NCBI GenBank assembly: GCA_947172415.1
Contig: OX359201.1
Span: 1,736,001-1,800,000 of the forward strand
From: Chondrosia reniformis
Taxonomy: Eukaryota > Porifera > Demospongiae > Chondrillida > Chondrillidae
Reading direction: 5' to 3'
DNA: 64,000 nt
Every line of letters starts with the position of its first letter. Position 1 is the first letter of the stretch. Below, piece by piece: positions 1 through 29,677 of the stretch. The position numbers were made by a program, and so were the translations under genes. The notes beneath the pieces were generated by a model that made no database searches, was not told the origin of the DNA, and was given only the letters and a program-made list of their open reading frames with translations.

Positions 1-7128
<7,128 letters not shown>

Positions 7129-9204
7129 TTAAATAGTCATGACTAGTAATTAGTTAACGTGAGACCTTAGAGATTTAGAAAGTACAATGAACACCTCAAA
7201 TAATATATACTGTACATTATGTACAATACTATTAACTGCTTGATATATATCGTATATGCACATCAATTAACACCAAATAATCAATAAAGATTCAATTTTC
7301 AATTATATTTGACTATTTTCAGTTGTCTAAGACTATGTTCTAAATGTTAAATACGTGTTTCGATGTTCTACAACGTTAACGTTAGTAAAGTGATTAACCC
7401 ACAATATAGGCCCATAAATTCATTACTTACTATTATATATGTTACATACGTACATGATGAAATTTGATAAAGGCCAGAGTGACTAGGAAGGCTTATCCTT
7501 TGATCTCTGGAAACAGAAGCCGAAACACTAGAAAATGTATATATTCAGTTCCCTTCATCAGTGATTGACATGAATAATTACAGTAACACTAGTACTTCAA
7601 AGCATGTAAGTACGTATATAATATGTATAATGATTTTAATCTAATCTAATCTATACATATATAGCTGTCTCTCTTGTTATAGAAAAGTAGTATTAGATGT
7701 ATGCATGTATGTATGTTTATCACCAATCTACCAGTTAATCAGTGTAGCCTCATAATTATTGTATCTGTCAGTGCCTCCTGTAGTCTTGCATGCTAACTTT
7801 GCTTCCATTTACTTTATATGCACTGTAGATCAGTTTTCTGCCTAATTTTGAAGGGAGTATATACAAGTTTTTTTTTGTTTCACACCAGTTCCTATAAAGT
7901 CTTCTAACTGTTATAAAGGATTATGCATATTAATTCTATATAATATAATAATACAATCTATATAATAACTGTTATAAAGGATCATGCATGGTATTAATTC
8001 TATATAATACACTAATTGTACATGAATGGTTTGGTTGCCTCATATTATTATAGTACACATGTATATGTATGCTCATTTTTCAGCTGTTTGTGAAGCTGCT
8101 TATGCTGAATTAACTGTTACCTTAAGCTTTGTAGTATTTTTTCCTGAAGTTTCTGTATAAATTGAATTAAAAAGATATAATTCAATAAAAGTAAAAAGGA
8201 TACATTAGGATAATTAGTCAATGTTAAGTGTTAAGTTCTTGTTGTGTTTCCTATAATAAAGGTGTCATATTGACAAGGTTTCTTATTAGGAGGCCATTAC
8301 TAGCAAAGAATTACTGATCGTGTGTCAAAATTCATTTTCTGTATGCAGGCTGAACACGTATGTATAGGTACACATATGTATTATAATAAAAATAATTATA
8401 TATAGCAATCAATCGCTTGTACAAGTGAGAATCAACATACGTACATATATACTACAAATAGAAGTTTAAACATACGTATATACGTATAGTGTATGAAGTT
8501 TCAACTGGTATATTATATATTATGATAAAAATTTTCATTAAGTTGACCTGTCAGCATAATATATTATATCCAATTTTATCTGCGACTGCATGGATTCATA
8601 TATTTAAATAATAGAAGTGTGGTCTGCTGAAATTAAGGATGGATGTAATTATAAGATGTTAGCTATTGATCGATCACTTCAGTTTTCATTCTTGAATGAT
8701 ATACTATAAACATGATAGTGTCCACACTGCATATACTCATGCACATGCACTTAATTGTTTAATATTATCAACATTCGATCATCAACTATAATAGGCTTTT
8801 ACACATATATAGGACCAAAAACTATATATTTATATATAGCTAATCCAATAGCTTTTGCAATCGCATAATTATGCTAATTTTCACTTGCATATACGTATGT
8901 AAGTTCAAAAAAATGTCTTATACATAATTATATACTTCCCCAAACATTCACAATATATATACAAACATATGTCTAGTTTAGTCAATGTACATACAGGTAT
9001 CAGCTATAGCTATATAGTGATACATTTTAAATATTATGTACTTTAAAGGTTTCCTTATTGAAAGTGCAAATGCAAATATGAAGCTGTTCATATATAGATG
9101 TACACAATCTCAGTTCTCAGTTTATTATGGTCATGTAAGAAAAGTAAATTTACTTTAAAGTGTCTGTAGTTGGGATATTGAGAGTTATATACGACACTCA
9201 AGAA
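7129..9204. other. Intergenic region, gene 1 to gene 2 (type A upstream flank)
   Basis: No gene found. It holds the gene 1 3' UTR, an imperfect 61-bp tandem duplication (7905-7965 and 7966-8020, starting taactgttataaagg), and from about 8030 a block that recurs upstream of gene 5 (47930-48821) and at the right edge (63480-64000). The part from about 8930 also matches the flank of gene 4 (38100-38384). This shared flank presumably contains the promoter, but I see no convincing TATA or initiator element in such AT-rich sequence. Confidence 0.6.
7283..7288 (+). promoter_or_regulatory. Poly(A) signal AATAAA of gene 1
   Basis: Canonical AATAAA about 155 bases after the gene 1 stop codon. In the homologous 3' flank behind gene 4 (near 47310) the hexamer has changed to AATCAATGAA, in keeping with that flank being a non-functional relic. 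Confidence 0.6.
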
Positions 9205-19736
<10,532 letters not shown>

Positions 19737-21033
19737 CATACTATATAGCTGCCTTGTGTGATTTTGTAAAACATTATTTGGTGAATTGGGTGAGAATTTT
19801 CTCAACTATTTTGGCTGTATTGTTGTGTGAAATTGGATTGTGTATATACGTGTACATTGGATATATTGTTATGATGCTTAATGCATGTATTAAACATTCA
19901 AACAGGAGCTTATATAATATATATTATAATATGTTTTATACATACATCAAAAATAATCTTATCATGTTATGCCATAGAGATTATCTACCATAATAGGTCT
20001 CATAGTATCAGATCTAATTAATATAACAAAAGTACATCTATTAGTTAGTATTTTTCATGGTATGGGTATGCATTAAGAAATGCATATAGCTAAATACGTA
20101 CTTGTGCTGTATAGTGTAATTGATTAGAACAGATTCTGAATATAAGACCTGTCCTAAGCTATTAGAACTCCACAGTGTATATGTTTCTAATGTACGTAGG
20201 TGAAATAACAGACCCTTTCTTAAAACCTTCCAAGTGTTTGCTTTCATAATCTTCATATAAAATCTGCAAAAATTGTACATCCAATTATTCAGTTGTCTTC
20301 ATCAGTGGTATTCTACAGCAAATGAGAGACGGGAGTGGAATAAATACACAAACACAGGTTAGGAACTGCATCTCGGGACTGTATTTCTCTCTGAGGAACC
20401 TATATATATAGACCTGAGTGGTTAGGTGGTCTTTACTTTGTATGTACGTATATATGAGCGTGACAGTAACCAAAGTTTGAAATTATATAACCAAACGTTT
20501 CAACAACTATTCAGTTGTCTTCATACAGCAATTCCATATATATATATAATATCTACACATAAAATATAACCTATATATAATCACTATATTGTACATAATT
20601 TATATAGATTAGCCATTGTATTAGAAACAAGACTAATACCTATATAGGACCCAATAGCTCATATACGTATAGATTGAGTATGTATTTTTAAAATTAATTA
20701 TATAAATGGAATACATAGTAGATGAGTGTATATTAAATTAACACGTCTAAAAATGTATATATTCATTATGTTTCTGTATATACTTTAGTATATTATTTGT
20801 CGGTAACCTACGTATATATCAGTGATGCATTTTAATGATGTATATTTACATAGTGTATGTACTGTATGTATGTATGAACGGAAAGGCTTCCTTATTGAAA
20901 ATGTGGTTGGCTATATATATAATCTACTGACACATGTACAGGATCAGTAATTTTATTTCATGGTTATCCTTGAACTGTAGATTTTAAACTATATATCTCT
21001 AGTTGGGACAGCAAGAGTTGCCAAACTCACACA
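19737..21033. other. Intergenic region, gene 2 to gene 3 (type B upstream flank)
   Basis: No gene found. Nearly the whole interval recurs between genes 5 and 6 (57377-58666), so both are copies of one ancestral spacer. Two related sequences, each containing attcagttgtcttcat, lie about 220 bp apart on the plus strand (from 20285 and 20510); on the minus strand they read (A/C)TGA(T)GAAGACAACTG. A possible ATTAAA poly(A) signal for gene 2 lies near 19888. Confidence 0.6.
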
Positions 21034-22450
21034 ATGAGGAAAAATGATTATATCTGTTTTTGCTGTAAGCTACGAATACTATAGTGTAATTTGAATGTAT
21101 ACAGTATATATCATATATATAGAATAATTCTCTCAAGTGTAATTTAAGAAGTAGCTCTTTTATACACTTATTCTTTTATATATAGTCGCTTTGGCAATTC
21201 TTTTGAGATGTAGTTCAACTACTGTTTCTTTCAATGGTAAGTGTTATACCATTAATATAGATTTTGTACAAAATCTGTTATTATAGACTATATACATACA
21301 GTACATATATAGTCTATATGATGCATGATGTATAAAGAACAAATTAAATACATAATACAGTTAAATATTTAACATGCAATTGTATTTACAATACTGGTAT
21401 AATTATAAATATTCAGATTCCATATATATACATACAGCCAGTATGTGCATGCATGTATGCATATCATCATTTTAACTTGACAAATAGATTAGGATTGTTC
21501 TGGTTTCCTGTTAAATGAAATAATCTTTATAATGTATACACATGCATGCCTCATTACACGATAGGTTTCCTCTATATACATGCAATTGATATACTCAAAT
21601 TGTACAGGGAACCTATAGTAATTTATGTATGGTGATGTACGTATTTACTTTCAGTCAAAGTTAGGATCAATGCTTATCCAAACATTTCTGAAGTGGAGCA
21701 AGGAACAACAGTGGTTTTGGTGTGTAGAGTGGTTGGAGTACCTTATGGAAGTGAACTGACTTATAACTGGACATGTGCTAGTGGAAGTACGTGTGACAAT
21801 CCATCAGAACCATCACAGCATGGTTCAAGGAGGCAGTACAACAACACAGTAGTAGTGGATATAGTAAGGGAATGGGATAATGGAGACTACCAATGTAGTG
21901 TATCTAATAGAAGTGATGGAGTGATACTGGGGAGTGATACTCACAGGATCAGTGTTACAGGTTTGTTTACTATTCCTCCATTATACCTCCTTTATATGGT
22001 AAAATAGATGAATTTCATTTTGAAAAATACAGCTGGAGTGTCCATGTATATCAAAACAAGTTCACAGTATCCTGGAATCTACTTTCCAAGAAACAGCTTT
22101 GTCACTGATGGAACTCCAATATTAATAGAAGGGAATAGTAGATATCGCATCCTCTGTTACAGTAGTGGTGCAGGTCAAGTGTCATGGTATTATAGAAATG
22201 GAACTAAACCACTCTTTTCAGTTCACTCTTATTCATTATATTATACAACATTTTATACCACTCGAGGTAGGTTTAACCAGTTAACACGAAAAATTTCTAG
22301 GAATCCTTTGACAAATGAAGAATTCTACTGTCAAGGAAATCAGAAGACAGCATGGTTTGGAATGTTTGTCAATCCAAGTAAATAAGCATTCTGAATTATA
22401 TGTAACAGTGAAATGCACATTTCATATATAGTTTTAGGCTTGGAATTATT

Positions 22451-22830
22451 AGGGGCTGCCCCTTATATTGTTTTCATTTGCCGATTACGTTGTACGGCTT
22501 CATGTTACGGAAAGATATATATATATATATAATACGGGTTCATACGCAACTATTATAACACTTATTTTATACGTCGATATATGTATAATACGAGTTCATA
22601 CGTAACTATTGTTACACTTAATTTATACATCAATATATCGTTTTTGCAAATGGCGGCGTTCAGGAAGCTTTAGTTAACGAAGCTTTTCCATAAAGTTCAG
22701 GACACTTAAGCGTCCTCAATCGTTAGCATTACGAATATATATATTAAATCCCAACGATGCGGCCAAGTAGTTCGAGTTAATTCGGGGGCGGCAGCCCCAC
22801 GAGTTTTTAAACTCGAACTACTTGTTTTTA
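22451..22830. repeat. Dispersed repeat inserted in gene 3 intron 4
   Basis: Absent from the matching intron of gene 6, where flanks on both sides align, so it is an insertion of about 380 bp. It begins aggggctgcccc and ends near ggggcggcagcccc. A 15-bp perfect inverted repeat, caagtagttcgagtt (22764-22778) and its complement (22810-22824), encloses the second GC-rich block. A related stretch sharing ttgttttcatttgcc and the following cttcatg..cggaaagat pattern occurs at 31766-31900. No coding potential seen; MITE-like, family unknown. Confidence 0.65.
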
Positions 22831-23742
22831 CAAATTACTACATTTTTGCACATGCACAATATATTTTCTTTCTAACTTTTACTGTAGATACTACCTCTCT
22901 CTCCTCCAATGAAATCCTATTAATTACAAAACTCACTCAACATTCCATTACACTCAGCTGGACTAGTGTTAGTGGAAGCTCTGGATATTACATCAGTTAT
23001 GAAAGACTGGACTTCTCAGTACCAGTCACACCAACCTACAGGAGGTTGGGTGGATCTGACAATACAAGTGTTACTCCGAACAAGCTGACAGCTGGAACTA
23101 GATACATGATTAGAGTGTGGGCTACAGATGGTAGTGGAGTCAGTCAACCCATAAAGAAGACAGTTAAAACAGAAGATGACAGTAAGCTTAATATAAAACT
23201 ATATGGCCATATATATCTAAATCTCTCTATTCAGTTCCTAGTCCTCCACATCTACTAAGAATTACAAGAGATATTGAAAATGGAGCTGAGTTGAACTGGC
23301 TACCTCCTGTTAATCCAAATGGAGTGATCACTTCTTATGAGATTGAGTACACTACAAACAGTGCCTTTAACACAATCAGTGGAACTGTACTTACCCAAAA
23401 TAGTTTAACACACTACAACTGGACAGGACCAGAGTTCCCTACATACTACATGAGAGTGAGGGCAGTCAACTCAGCTAACACTAATATTGGTACAATGTCT
23501 AAACCTTCAAATGTCATAAAACTGTGTTTGGGAACAGAGAGAGGTACATATAATTGACACATTAATATGTTTACTTCAATGTGAAAATATTATTTATGTA
23601 CAGATGATTTGTAAAGTTTCAAGGTTACTGTACTGTAAGACTGATGTTATACATGTTTATAATAAAAAATGTAATCAAAAATTGATAATGAAAACGTAAA
23701 TCCAACTTCTATATATACATTATTAAAGATTAAGAGATTAGT

Positions 23743-23995
23743 ATGACGTTTATGTTTACATAAACAGAGTTAGAGGGACCAGGTGGGGCAGCGCCTGTCC
23801 AGCCAGCGATGCGCATATAGGTTAAGTGTTAATTTAGTCGTATTTGCCTTGTGGTGAAGCAAACTATGAAATCAGTAAGTTATAGGTCTAGCTTAAGAGA
23901 CGCCGAGCTAGATTACGTATGTGGAAAGCATTAATTACCGCGTGCACGTCCACTCTTGGCTCGCAACAAAGAAACAGCTCCTGTGTCAATTTCCC
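23743..23995 (+). repeat. Ngaro split direct repeat A1
   Basis: Left terminal repeat, beginning atgacgtttatgtttacata; the same 253 bp recur as A2 at 29676-29928. Confidence 0.93.
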
Positions 23996-24034
23996 TTGTC
24001 CCTACGATTACCTAGCTATACATACCGATCGAGG

Positions 24035-25878
24035 ATGGCCACACCCGAAAATCCCGCCGCCTCTCAAACGAGCGAGAGCGACCAGCCGCAGGAATCGCTT
24101 CCGAGTCAACTACCACCCCTCGACGACCTAACCCCTTCTCAGGCCCAACAGGTGTTGGAGTCAGCGCTGCAGCACTACCGCCGACTAGAGGAGAGCCCAC
24201 GTGTTCCCACGTCCTCGCTGCTGAACGGCGGTCTCCTTACAGCGGCTCCTACAGGTAAGTACCTTTTTCATTGGGATAGATATATGGCCATCATATTATA
24301 TATAGCAGCTGCATACGATCGATTTAGCGTCTCTATAAGTCGTCGGCACTACGCGCGCTAGCTAGCCACGGTTATATAGGACTTCGTCGCCTGTACAGGC
24401 GCAATATGTATCTGACATATATAAGGTGGGAATGCTCAGCGCGAACCAGCGCCCACCTGCATTTATGCTAGGTGGGCCCACGACTCCATCCTGCTGAGAA
24501 TGAACGCGGCTATCCAGGTCACGCCCCCAGGCACGCCCCCAACAACAACAGAAATTTATGATTGCCATAGTATATTGTAACTTGTATATATATAATAGAC
24601 AAAATGCAGATCCATGGCTATAGGGCACACTTTGCTGCTCAGCCCGCCGGTCCACACTCCTCGCACATGCTCTGCTCAACTCTTACGTACTCCGCTCAGC
24701 CCCTGCTCTCATTACGCTCCTCGCGCATGCACTGCTCAACCAGTCTCGTATATACGTACTGTACTCAGCCCCCCTTGTGCTCGCACTGCTCAGCCCCCCT
24801 TGTGCTCGCACTGCTCAGCCCCCCTTGTGCTCGCACTGCTCAGCCCCCCTTGTGCTCGCACTGCTCAGCCTCCCCTCTCGCCCGCTACTGCTCTCTTCGC
24901 TCTCATATATATGCAGGCATCCAAGACCTCTCCATTCAGCCAGGCCAGATCCCGTCTGCAGCCCAACTGGCCCATCTTGCAGTGAGGCCTACCGAAGCCA
25001 ACCAGGTCATCCCCCCTCCACCTCCATCCCTGGCTACCCTGCCTCCGGTGGCAGCCGCCATCCCCTCCGTGCCCCAGATTAGCGATGCCATCAATAACTC
25101 TGCATCACACCTGACCATTTGCGACACAGGCGAACTACTACCCTCTCGCCTGCTACAATGTGTGCGGGACTTTACATTTGTGGAGCTCCATTGGTTCCTT
25201 CCGGCCCCATTGATGCAGACTGCTCTCCAGCAGGACGACTGCAATCATCCGCACTGCCACTGCTCCAACCACTCGCACTCCCGACGAAGTAGGAGGACCG
25301 TTGATGACATTTTTACCTGGCTGCTCTGCTTCCACCGCTATGCAGCCGCCCTATGCTCCTTTCACCCTCGCATGCTCCCAGAGTTAATGGCCTACGCCAA
25401 CACTATACTGCAAGCTCACCTGCAGTTCACGGGGGACGGCTGGCGCGTTTACGATCGTGCCTTTAGGGTACAGGCAGCATCCCAACGCCAAACTAACTGG
25501 AGGTGTGTGGATGCAAGCTTATATGCCCGCTTTGTCACGTCCCAGAGTAGACGGTCAGCTACGTGCCAATTCTGCTGTAGTGCAGGCCACCGCTCCAACG
25601 CATGCCCATGGGGCGTGGACGAACCTTCCTCTCAGGAACCCGGCACCCCAGCCCCTCGCCCGGCTCGCCCAATCAGCACTTTCTCTCCAACGGGCAGGCC
25701 AATTTGCATTTCCTGGAATGCGGGGGCATGCCGGTTCCCCGACTCATGCCGGTTCCGGCATGTCTGCTCAGCATGTTCCTTCCCTGGACATCGCTCCTCC
25801 GAATGCAGGAGGAACCCCACTGCTGCAAGGGGCCCACCTATGGCGCCACTACCTCCAGCAAAAAGAGCAGTTCCCTGA
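24035..25878 (+). CDS. Ngaro gag-like protein (two exons)
   Basis: Capsid/nucleic-acid-binding protein of the retrotransposon. ATG at 24035 starts MATPENPAAS. A good donor (acag|gtaagt, exon end 24254) and acceptor (atatgcag, exon start 24917) join in phase, giving about 393 residues. The C-terminal part has a CCHC knuckle (CQFCCSAGHRSNAC), then a Cys-rich stretch with CRFPDSCRFRH and a second knuckle (CSACSFPGHRSSEC). This zinc-finger layout is what I associate with DIRS/Ngaro gag proteins. The intron is inferred: without it the second exon would have a low-complexity N-terminus derived from a 25-bp tandem repeat. The start could also lie further upstream in the same frame. Confidence 0.75.
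24764..24870 (+). repeat. 25-bp tandem repeat, about 4 copies
   Basis: Unit starting ctcagccccccttgtgctcg, repeated with period 25 in the predicted gag intron. Continuous translation gives a repetitive Ser/Cys/Leu peptide unlikely to be real protein. Confidence 0.85.
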
Positions 25879-26341
25879 GGTCAAGCACACCAAGAGCCAG
25901 TTATATGGGCAGTTGCTCAGGACCCTATTAGCTTATAGGTAGACATAGACTATATTAGACATATATAGCAACTTGTAGCCACTGATGGATATGTGAAATA
26001 CGTATAACAATACTGATACAAAAGTAACTGAAGGCGCATGTTCATCTCTCTAGTAGGAGGCTCGTTCCTGGTCCCTCCCAATCCACTGGTTCCATGCAGA
26101 CAGTCCTGTAATCTCAAGCTAATGAACGACAGATATACTTGAATAGAGCTATAGAGGCACACACATAGACACCCGTCTAAGCCAGGCATAGCCGTACATA
26201 TATACACATACATACAGGGTCTGCAATACAATACAAGCATAGATATATGTACCTATATGGCCAGCTGAGGCATTGTACACACACATCTATATGGCATACA
26301 TATGGACAATGCGGCCGGGGCATTGCATGGTCCTGTGCTAA
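25879..26341. other. Ngaro gap between gag stop and RT frame
   Basis: No ORF of note. The RT frame becomes open only after the in-frame TAA at 26339-26341. A possible acceptor (catag, 26364-26368) and donors near the gag end (for example around 25938) would allow a spliced pol mRNA; this is inference. Confidence 0.45.
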
Positions 26342-28189
26342 CCGGCCATCCCTCTATTCATCCGCATAGGTCAGCAACACTATGTTTACACCCGTGACCT
26401 ACAGGCCCTTACCAACCACCCAGTCACAGGCCACTCGGGAGGAGATACCAGGGCTGAGCCAGGTTCCTTGGGAGGGGCCCCATCCCCTCTGTCTGCCAAA
26501 ACTTGGCAAGCAGCATTGCAAGGTTTTCCAGACAAGCAGTTTATGGCTTGGCTAGTGGGGGGGCTCCAGGATGGCTTCCGACTGGGCTACCAAACCTCAC
26601 GATCCCTCCTCAAGCCAGCCAAGAGAAACATACCTTCAGCCCATGAACATCCAGAGGTGGTGGACGCCTACCTAGCCGCAGAGGTACAGAAAGGTAGGGT
26701 GTTAGGCCCATTTCCTACGCCTCCGATCAACCCCCTGCACATCAGTCGCTTTGGGGTTATCCCCAAGAAATCGCAACCTGGCAAGTGGCGACTAATTGTG
26801 GACCTCTCTTTCCCAGAGGGGAGAAGTGTAAATGATGGAATCCCTAAGGAAATTTGCTCACTGCGGTACCCGACAATAGACCTGGCTATCGGTCAGATCC
26901 TGCAATTGGGAGCGGGAACCCAACTGTCTAAGTTGGACATCAAGGATGCGTATCGCATAGTGCCCGTACACCCGCAGGATTGGGAACTTCTGGGATTAGT
27001 CTGGAAAGGTAGCTACTACATAGACACCAGGCTGCCCTTTGGCTTAAGGTCAGCGCCAAAAATATTTACGGCATTGGCTGATGCAGCACAGTGGCTCATT
27101 ATGCAGCGGGGCGTGGGCCACTGCCTGCACTACCTGGACGATTTCCTCTTCCTGGAACCCCCGGAGGCGGTGGCTACAGCTCTCGAGGTGGCTTCGGCTA
27201 CCCTCGCAGAGTTAGGAATCCCCCTAGCCCCAGGAAAACTAGAGGGCCCAACCACCAAGCTTACATTCCTGGGGATTGAGCTTGACACCAGTGCTATGAT
27301 TGCACGACTCCCAGAGGAAAAGGTGTTACGTATCAAGGCCCTCTTGGATTTGTGGCAAGATAGGAAGGCATGCACAAAACGGGACCTGCTGTCCCTTCTC
27401 GGAGTTCTCCAACATGCCGCCATGATAGTCCAATATGGCAGGACATTCGTGCGTCGTATCATTGAGCTGTCCAAGGTGGTAAACGAACTTCACCACTTTG
27501 TTCGCCTTAACCGGGAGTTCAGATCAGACTTACACTGGTGGAAGCTGTTTATATCAAGATGGAACGGCGTCAGCTTTCTGATGCCAGCACATGTGGCCTC
27601 CCCGTCCACCAGTATCTATTCTGATGCCTCAGGCTCTTGGGGTTTCGGGGCATGGTGTGACAGCTCGCTGCAATGGTTCCAAGGGAGTTGGCCTCCCAAC
27701 TGGCAGAAGCAGGCAATCACAGCAAAGGAGCTATTGCCCATTGCGATCGCAGCAGCAGTGTGGGGCCCCAAGTGGAGCAGACTAGCAGTGCGTTTCTGGT
27801 GTGACAATGCCTCAATCGTACAGGTCATAGCCTCCAGGAAGAGCCATGAGCCCCTTGTCATGCACCTGTTACGTGGACTCCATCTCCTGGCGATGGAGTT
27901 CCACTTCGTATTTTCGGCCGCACACATAGCAGGAAAAGATAACGGCCCTGCAGATGCCTTGTCCCGTAACTCTGCTTCCTCCTTTCATATGCAGGTTCCC
28001 ATGGCCCCCAAGGAGCCAACCCCATTGCCACCGGACCTCATCCAGCTGTTTCTGGCAACACCACCCCCAGATTGGCTCTCCTCCAGCTGGAGGCAGCTGC
28101 TAACCACTACCTTGGGAAGGGCATCGCCCACTCTACTGCCCAGACATATAGCTCAGGCAAGCGACAATACCATGCCTTCTGCCAACTGA
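26342..28189 (+). CDS. Ngaro reverse transcriptase-RNase H
   Basis: Copies the element's RNA into DNA. The frame is open from 26342; the conserved protein begins around 26468 and there is no obvious early ATG, so translation probably depends on splicing or readthrough. Counting from 26468, the RT region runs about residues 70-280 with KLDIKDAYR (first catalytic Asp), LPFGLRSAP and the YLDD box (222-225), then TFLGIEL. RNase H follows at about residues 380-500 with YSDASGSWGFGAW, AKELLP, FWCDNAS and AGKDNGPADALSR, so the acidic residues expected for catalysis are present. No stops or frameshifts were seen. The 3' end overlaps the tyrosine recombinase frame by 118 bases. Confidence 0.92.
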   Translation, partial: PAIPLFIRIGQQHYVYTRDLQALTNHPVTGHSGGDTRAEPGSLGGAPSPLSAKTWQAALQGFPDKQFMAWLVGGLQDGFRLGYQTSRSLLKPAKRNIPSAHEHPEVVDAYLAAEVQKGRVLGPFPTPPINPLHISRFGVIPKKSQPGKWRLIVDLSFPEGRSVNDGIPKEICSLRYPTIDLAIGQILQLGAGTQLSKLDIKDAYRIVPVHPQDWELLGLVWKGSYYIDTRLPFGLRSAPKIFTALADAAQWLIMQRGVGHCLHYLDDFLFLEPPEAVATALEVASATLAELGIPLAPGKLEGPTTKLTFLGIELDTSAMIARLPEEKVLRIKALLDLWQDRKACTKRDLLSLLGVLQHAAMIVQYGRTFVRRIIELSKVVNELHHFVRLNREFRSDLHWWKLFISRWNGVSFLMPAHVASPSTSIYSDASGSWGFGAWCDSSLQWFQGSWPPNWQKQAITAKELLPIAIAAAVWGPKWSRLAVRFWCDNASIVQVIASRKSHEPLVMHLLRGLHLLAMEFHFVFSAAHIAGKDNGPADALSRNSASSFHMQVPMAPKEPTPLPPDLIQLFLATPPPDWLSSSWRQLLTTTLGRASPTLLPRHIAQASDNTMPSAN

Positions 28190-29067
28190 CAGCCCTTTCT
28201 CCCATCCCTGCATCGGAACATCAGCTTATGCTCTTTGCGGCATATTTAGCGAAAAAAGGGCTCCGGTGGCAAACCATCAAGACGTATCTAGCAGCAGTAC
28301 GCCACCTCCATCTCACCAGCGGCCCGGACACTCCATTCTCAGATGCTAGGCGCCCACGGCTACAACTCCTTCTGCAGGGCATTAAGAGAGCCACATCAAA
28401 AATGCCGACAAAAGCACGCCTCCCTATTACACCCGATATCCTATTGAAGGTGGGGAGAGTAATTCAGCAGTCTCCGCAGTCTCAGGATAAGCTCATGGTC
28501 TGGGCAGCCATGAACACTTGTTTTTTTGGGTTCCTGCGGGCAGGAGAGGTTTGCGCCCCGTCCACCAGCACATTTGACCCCAGTTGGCACCTATGTGTTG
28601 GCGACCTGGCGGTGGACTCATTGGAGACCCCAGCTAAGATTTTTCTAACAATAAAGGCATCCAAGACAGATCCGTTTAGAGAGGGTGTAACCATCACACT
28701 TGGCAAAACAGACCAAAAGCTCTGCCCCCTCACAGCTCTACTTCCATATGTGGCACTAAGGGGTGCACAAAAGGGCCCACTGTTCAGGTTTGCAGATGGC
28801 TCCTTTCTGACACGAGAGCGGTTCGTACAGGAAGTTCGCCAGCTTTTGACCACAGCAGGCATTGACCCATCCCCATATTCAGGCCACAGTTTCCGCATTG
28901 GGGCAGCTACAACTGCAGCATGCGCAGGTATGGACGCTGCCTTAATACAGACTCTAGGAAGATGGAAGAGCTCAGCATATCAGCTCTACATTAGAATTCC
29001 TAGGAGCTCCTTGGCAGCAGTCTCAAAGGCACTCGTGTCCCAACCTAGGACAGCTCAAGAGTATTAA
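28072..29067 (+). CDS. Ngaro tyrosine recombinase
   Basis: Integrates the circular cDNA by strand exchange. The open frame encodes up to 331 residues. The catalytic set is visible: Arg in GFLRAGEV (about residue 156), His-x-x-Arg in GHSFRIGAAT (272-275), Trp in LGRWKSS (298) and Tyr in AYQLYIR (303 or 306). It lies in the -1 frame relative to RT-RNase H and overlaps it by 118 bases. The overlap has no ATG, and the first in-frame ATG (near 28229) would cut into the core-binding domain, so expression by -1 frameshifting, splicing or non-ATG initiation is likely. Intact throughout. Confidence 0.92.
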   Translation: MALLQLEAAANHYLGKGIAHSTAQTYSSGKRQYHAFCQLTALSPIPASEHQLMLFAAYLAKKGLRWQTIKTYLAAVRHLHLTSGPDTPFSDARRPRLQLLLQGIKRATSKMPTKARLPITPDILLKVGRVIQQSPQSQDKLMVWAAMNTCFFGFLRAGEVCAPSTSTFDPSWHLCVGDLAVDSLETPAKIFLTIKASKTDPFREGVTITLGKTDQKLCPLTALLPYVALRGAQKGPLFRFADGSFLTRERFVQEVRQLLTTAGIDPSPYSGHSFRIGAATTAACAGMDAALIQTLGRWKSSAYQLYIRIPRSSLAAVSKALVSQPRTAQEY

Positions 29068-29306
29068 TTAATTAAACATGTGATTAAAGATTATTGTGAT
29101 TAAAAATGTGTATGTTAAATGTTTAGATTAAAGAGCATTCCAACTGCAGTCTATTATTTTAAATTTTAACTGAATATTGTTTGAACCTCGTATATTCAAT
29201 TACAAGTTGATGGCTATATATTTATATATAATATTGCTGACATCATATATGTGGGGAATCATTATTATATTATATAGATGTTGTCTTGGGTGGAGAAAAC
29301 TCCTTG

Positions 29307-29677
29307 GGCCATAACAGTCCAGCAGGGTATACGGATCTGTTATGTTTTGCCACCCAAGCCAATTAAAGAGGCTCACATATAGGCTCACGTATGTAATATG
29401 GAGATGTAGAGGATATATGGCTAAGTGTTAAAGAATAATTAATTAGGGATGCCCTGCCTGGTCCCGTGCCACCCTCCAAAACAAATAACCCAGGTTGTAT
29501 GGGTGTCAACTTCTTGCATATGGACATCGACCCCTTAATGACAGGTTGTCGGGGTAAGTTCACAAGCATATAAATGTAGGCACTGAATTATATGCATACA
29601 CCTACATAGACATACAAGGACGCCCATAGTATATATGATTGTATAGGGTTTATATTAGGCCACCGGGGAATCTAAAT
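29307..29677 (+). repeat. Ngaro split direct repeat B1
   Basis: 371 bp starting ggccataacagtccagcagg, repeated as B2 at 30146-30516. The end overlaps the first AT of A2. Confidence 0.93.

Noticed and set aside
24604..24916. N-terminal part of the 424-codon ORF beginning at 24604
   Set aside because: It is largely built from a 25-bp tandem repeat and low-complexity Ser/Cys/Leu; splice signals and the upstream gag-like frame indicate that this part is intron.
27091..28898. Several antisense and alternate-frame ORFs of 60-138 codons inside the Ngaro RT and recombinase genes
   Set aside because: They are shadows of GC-rich real coding frames and have no family motifs.
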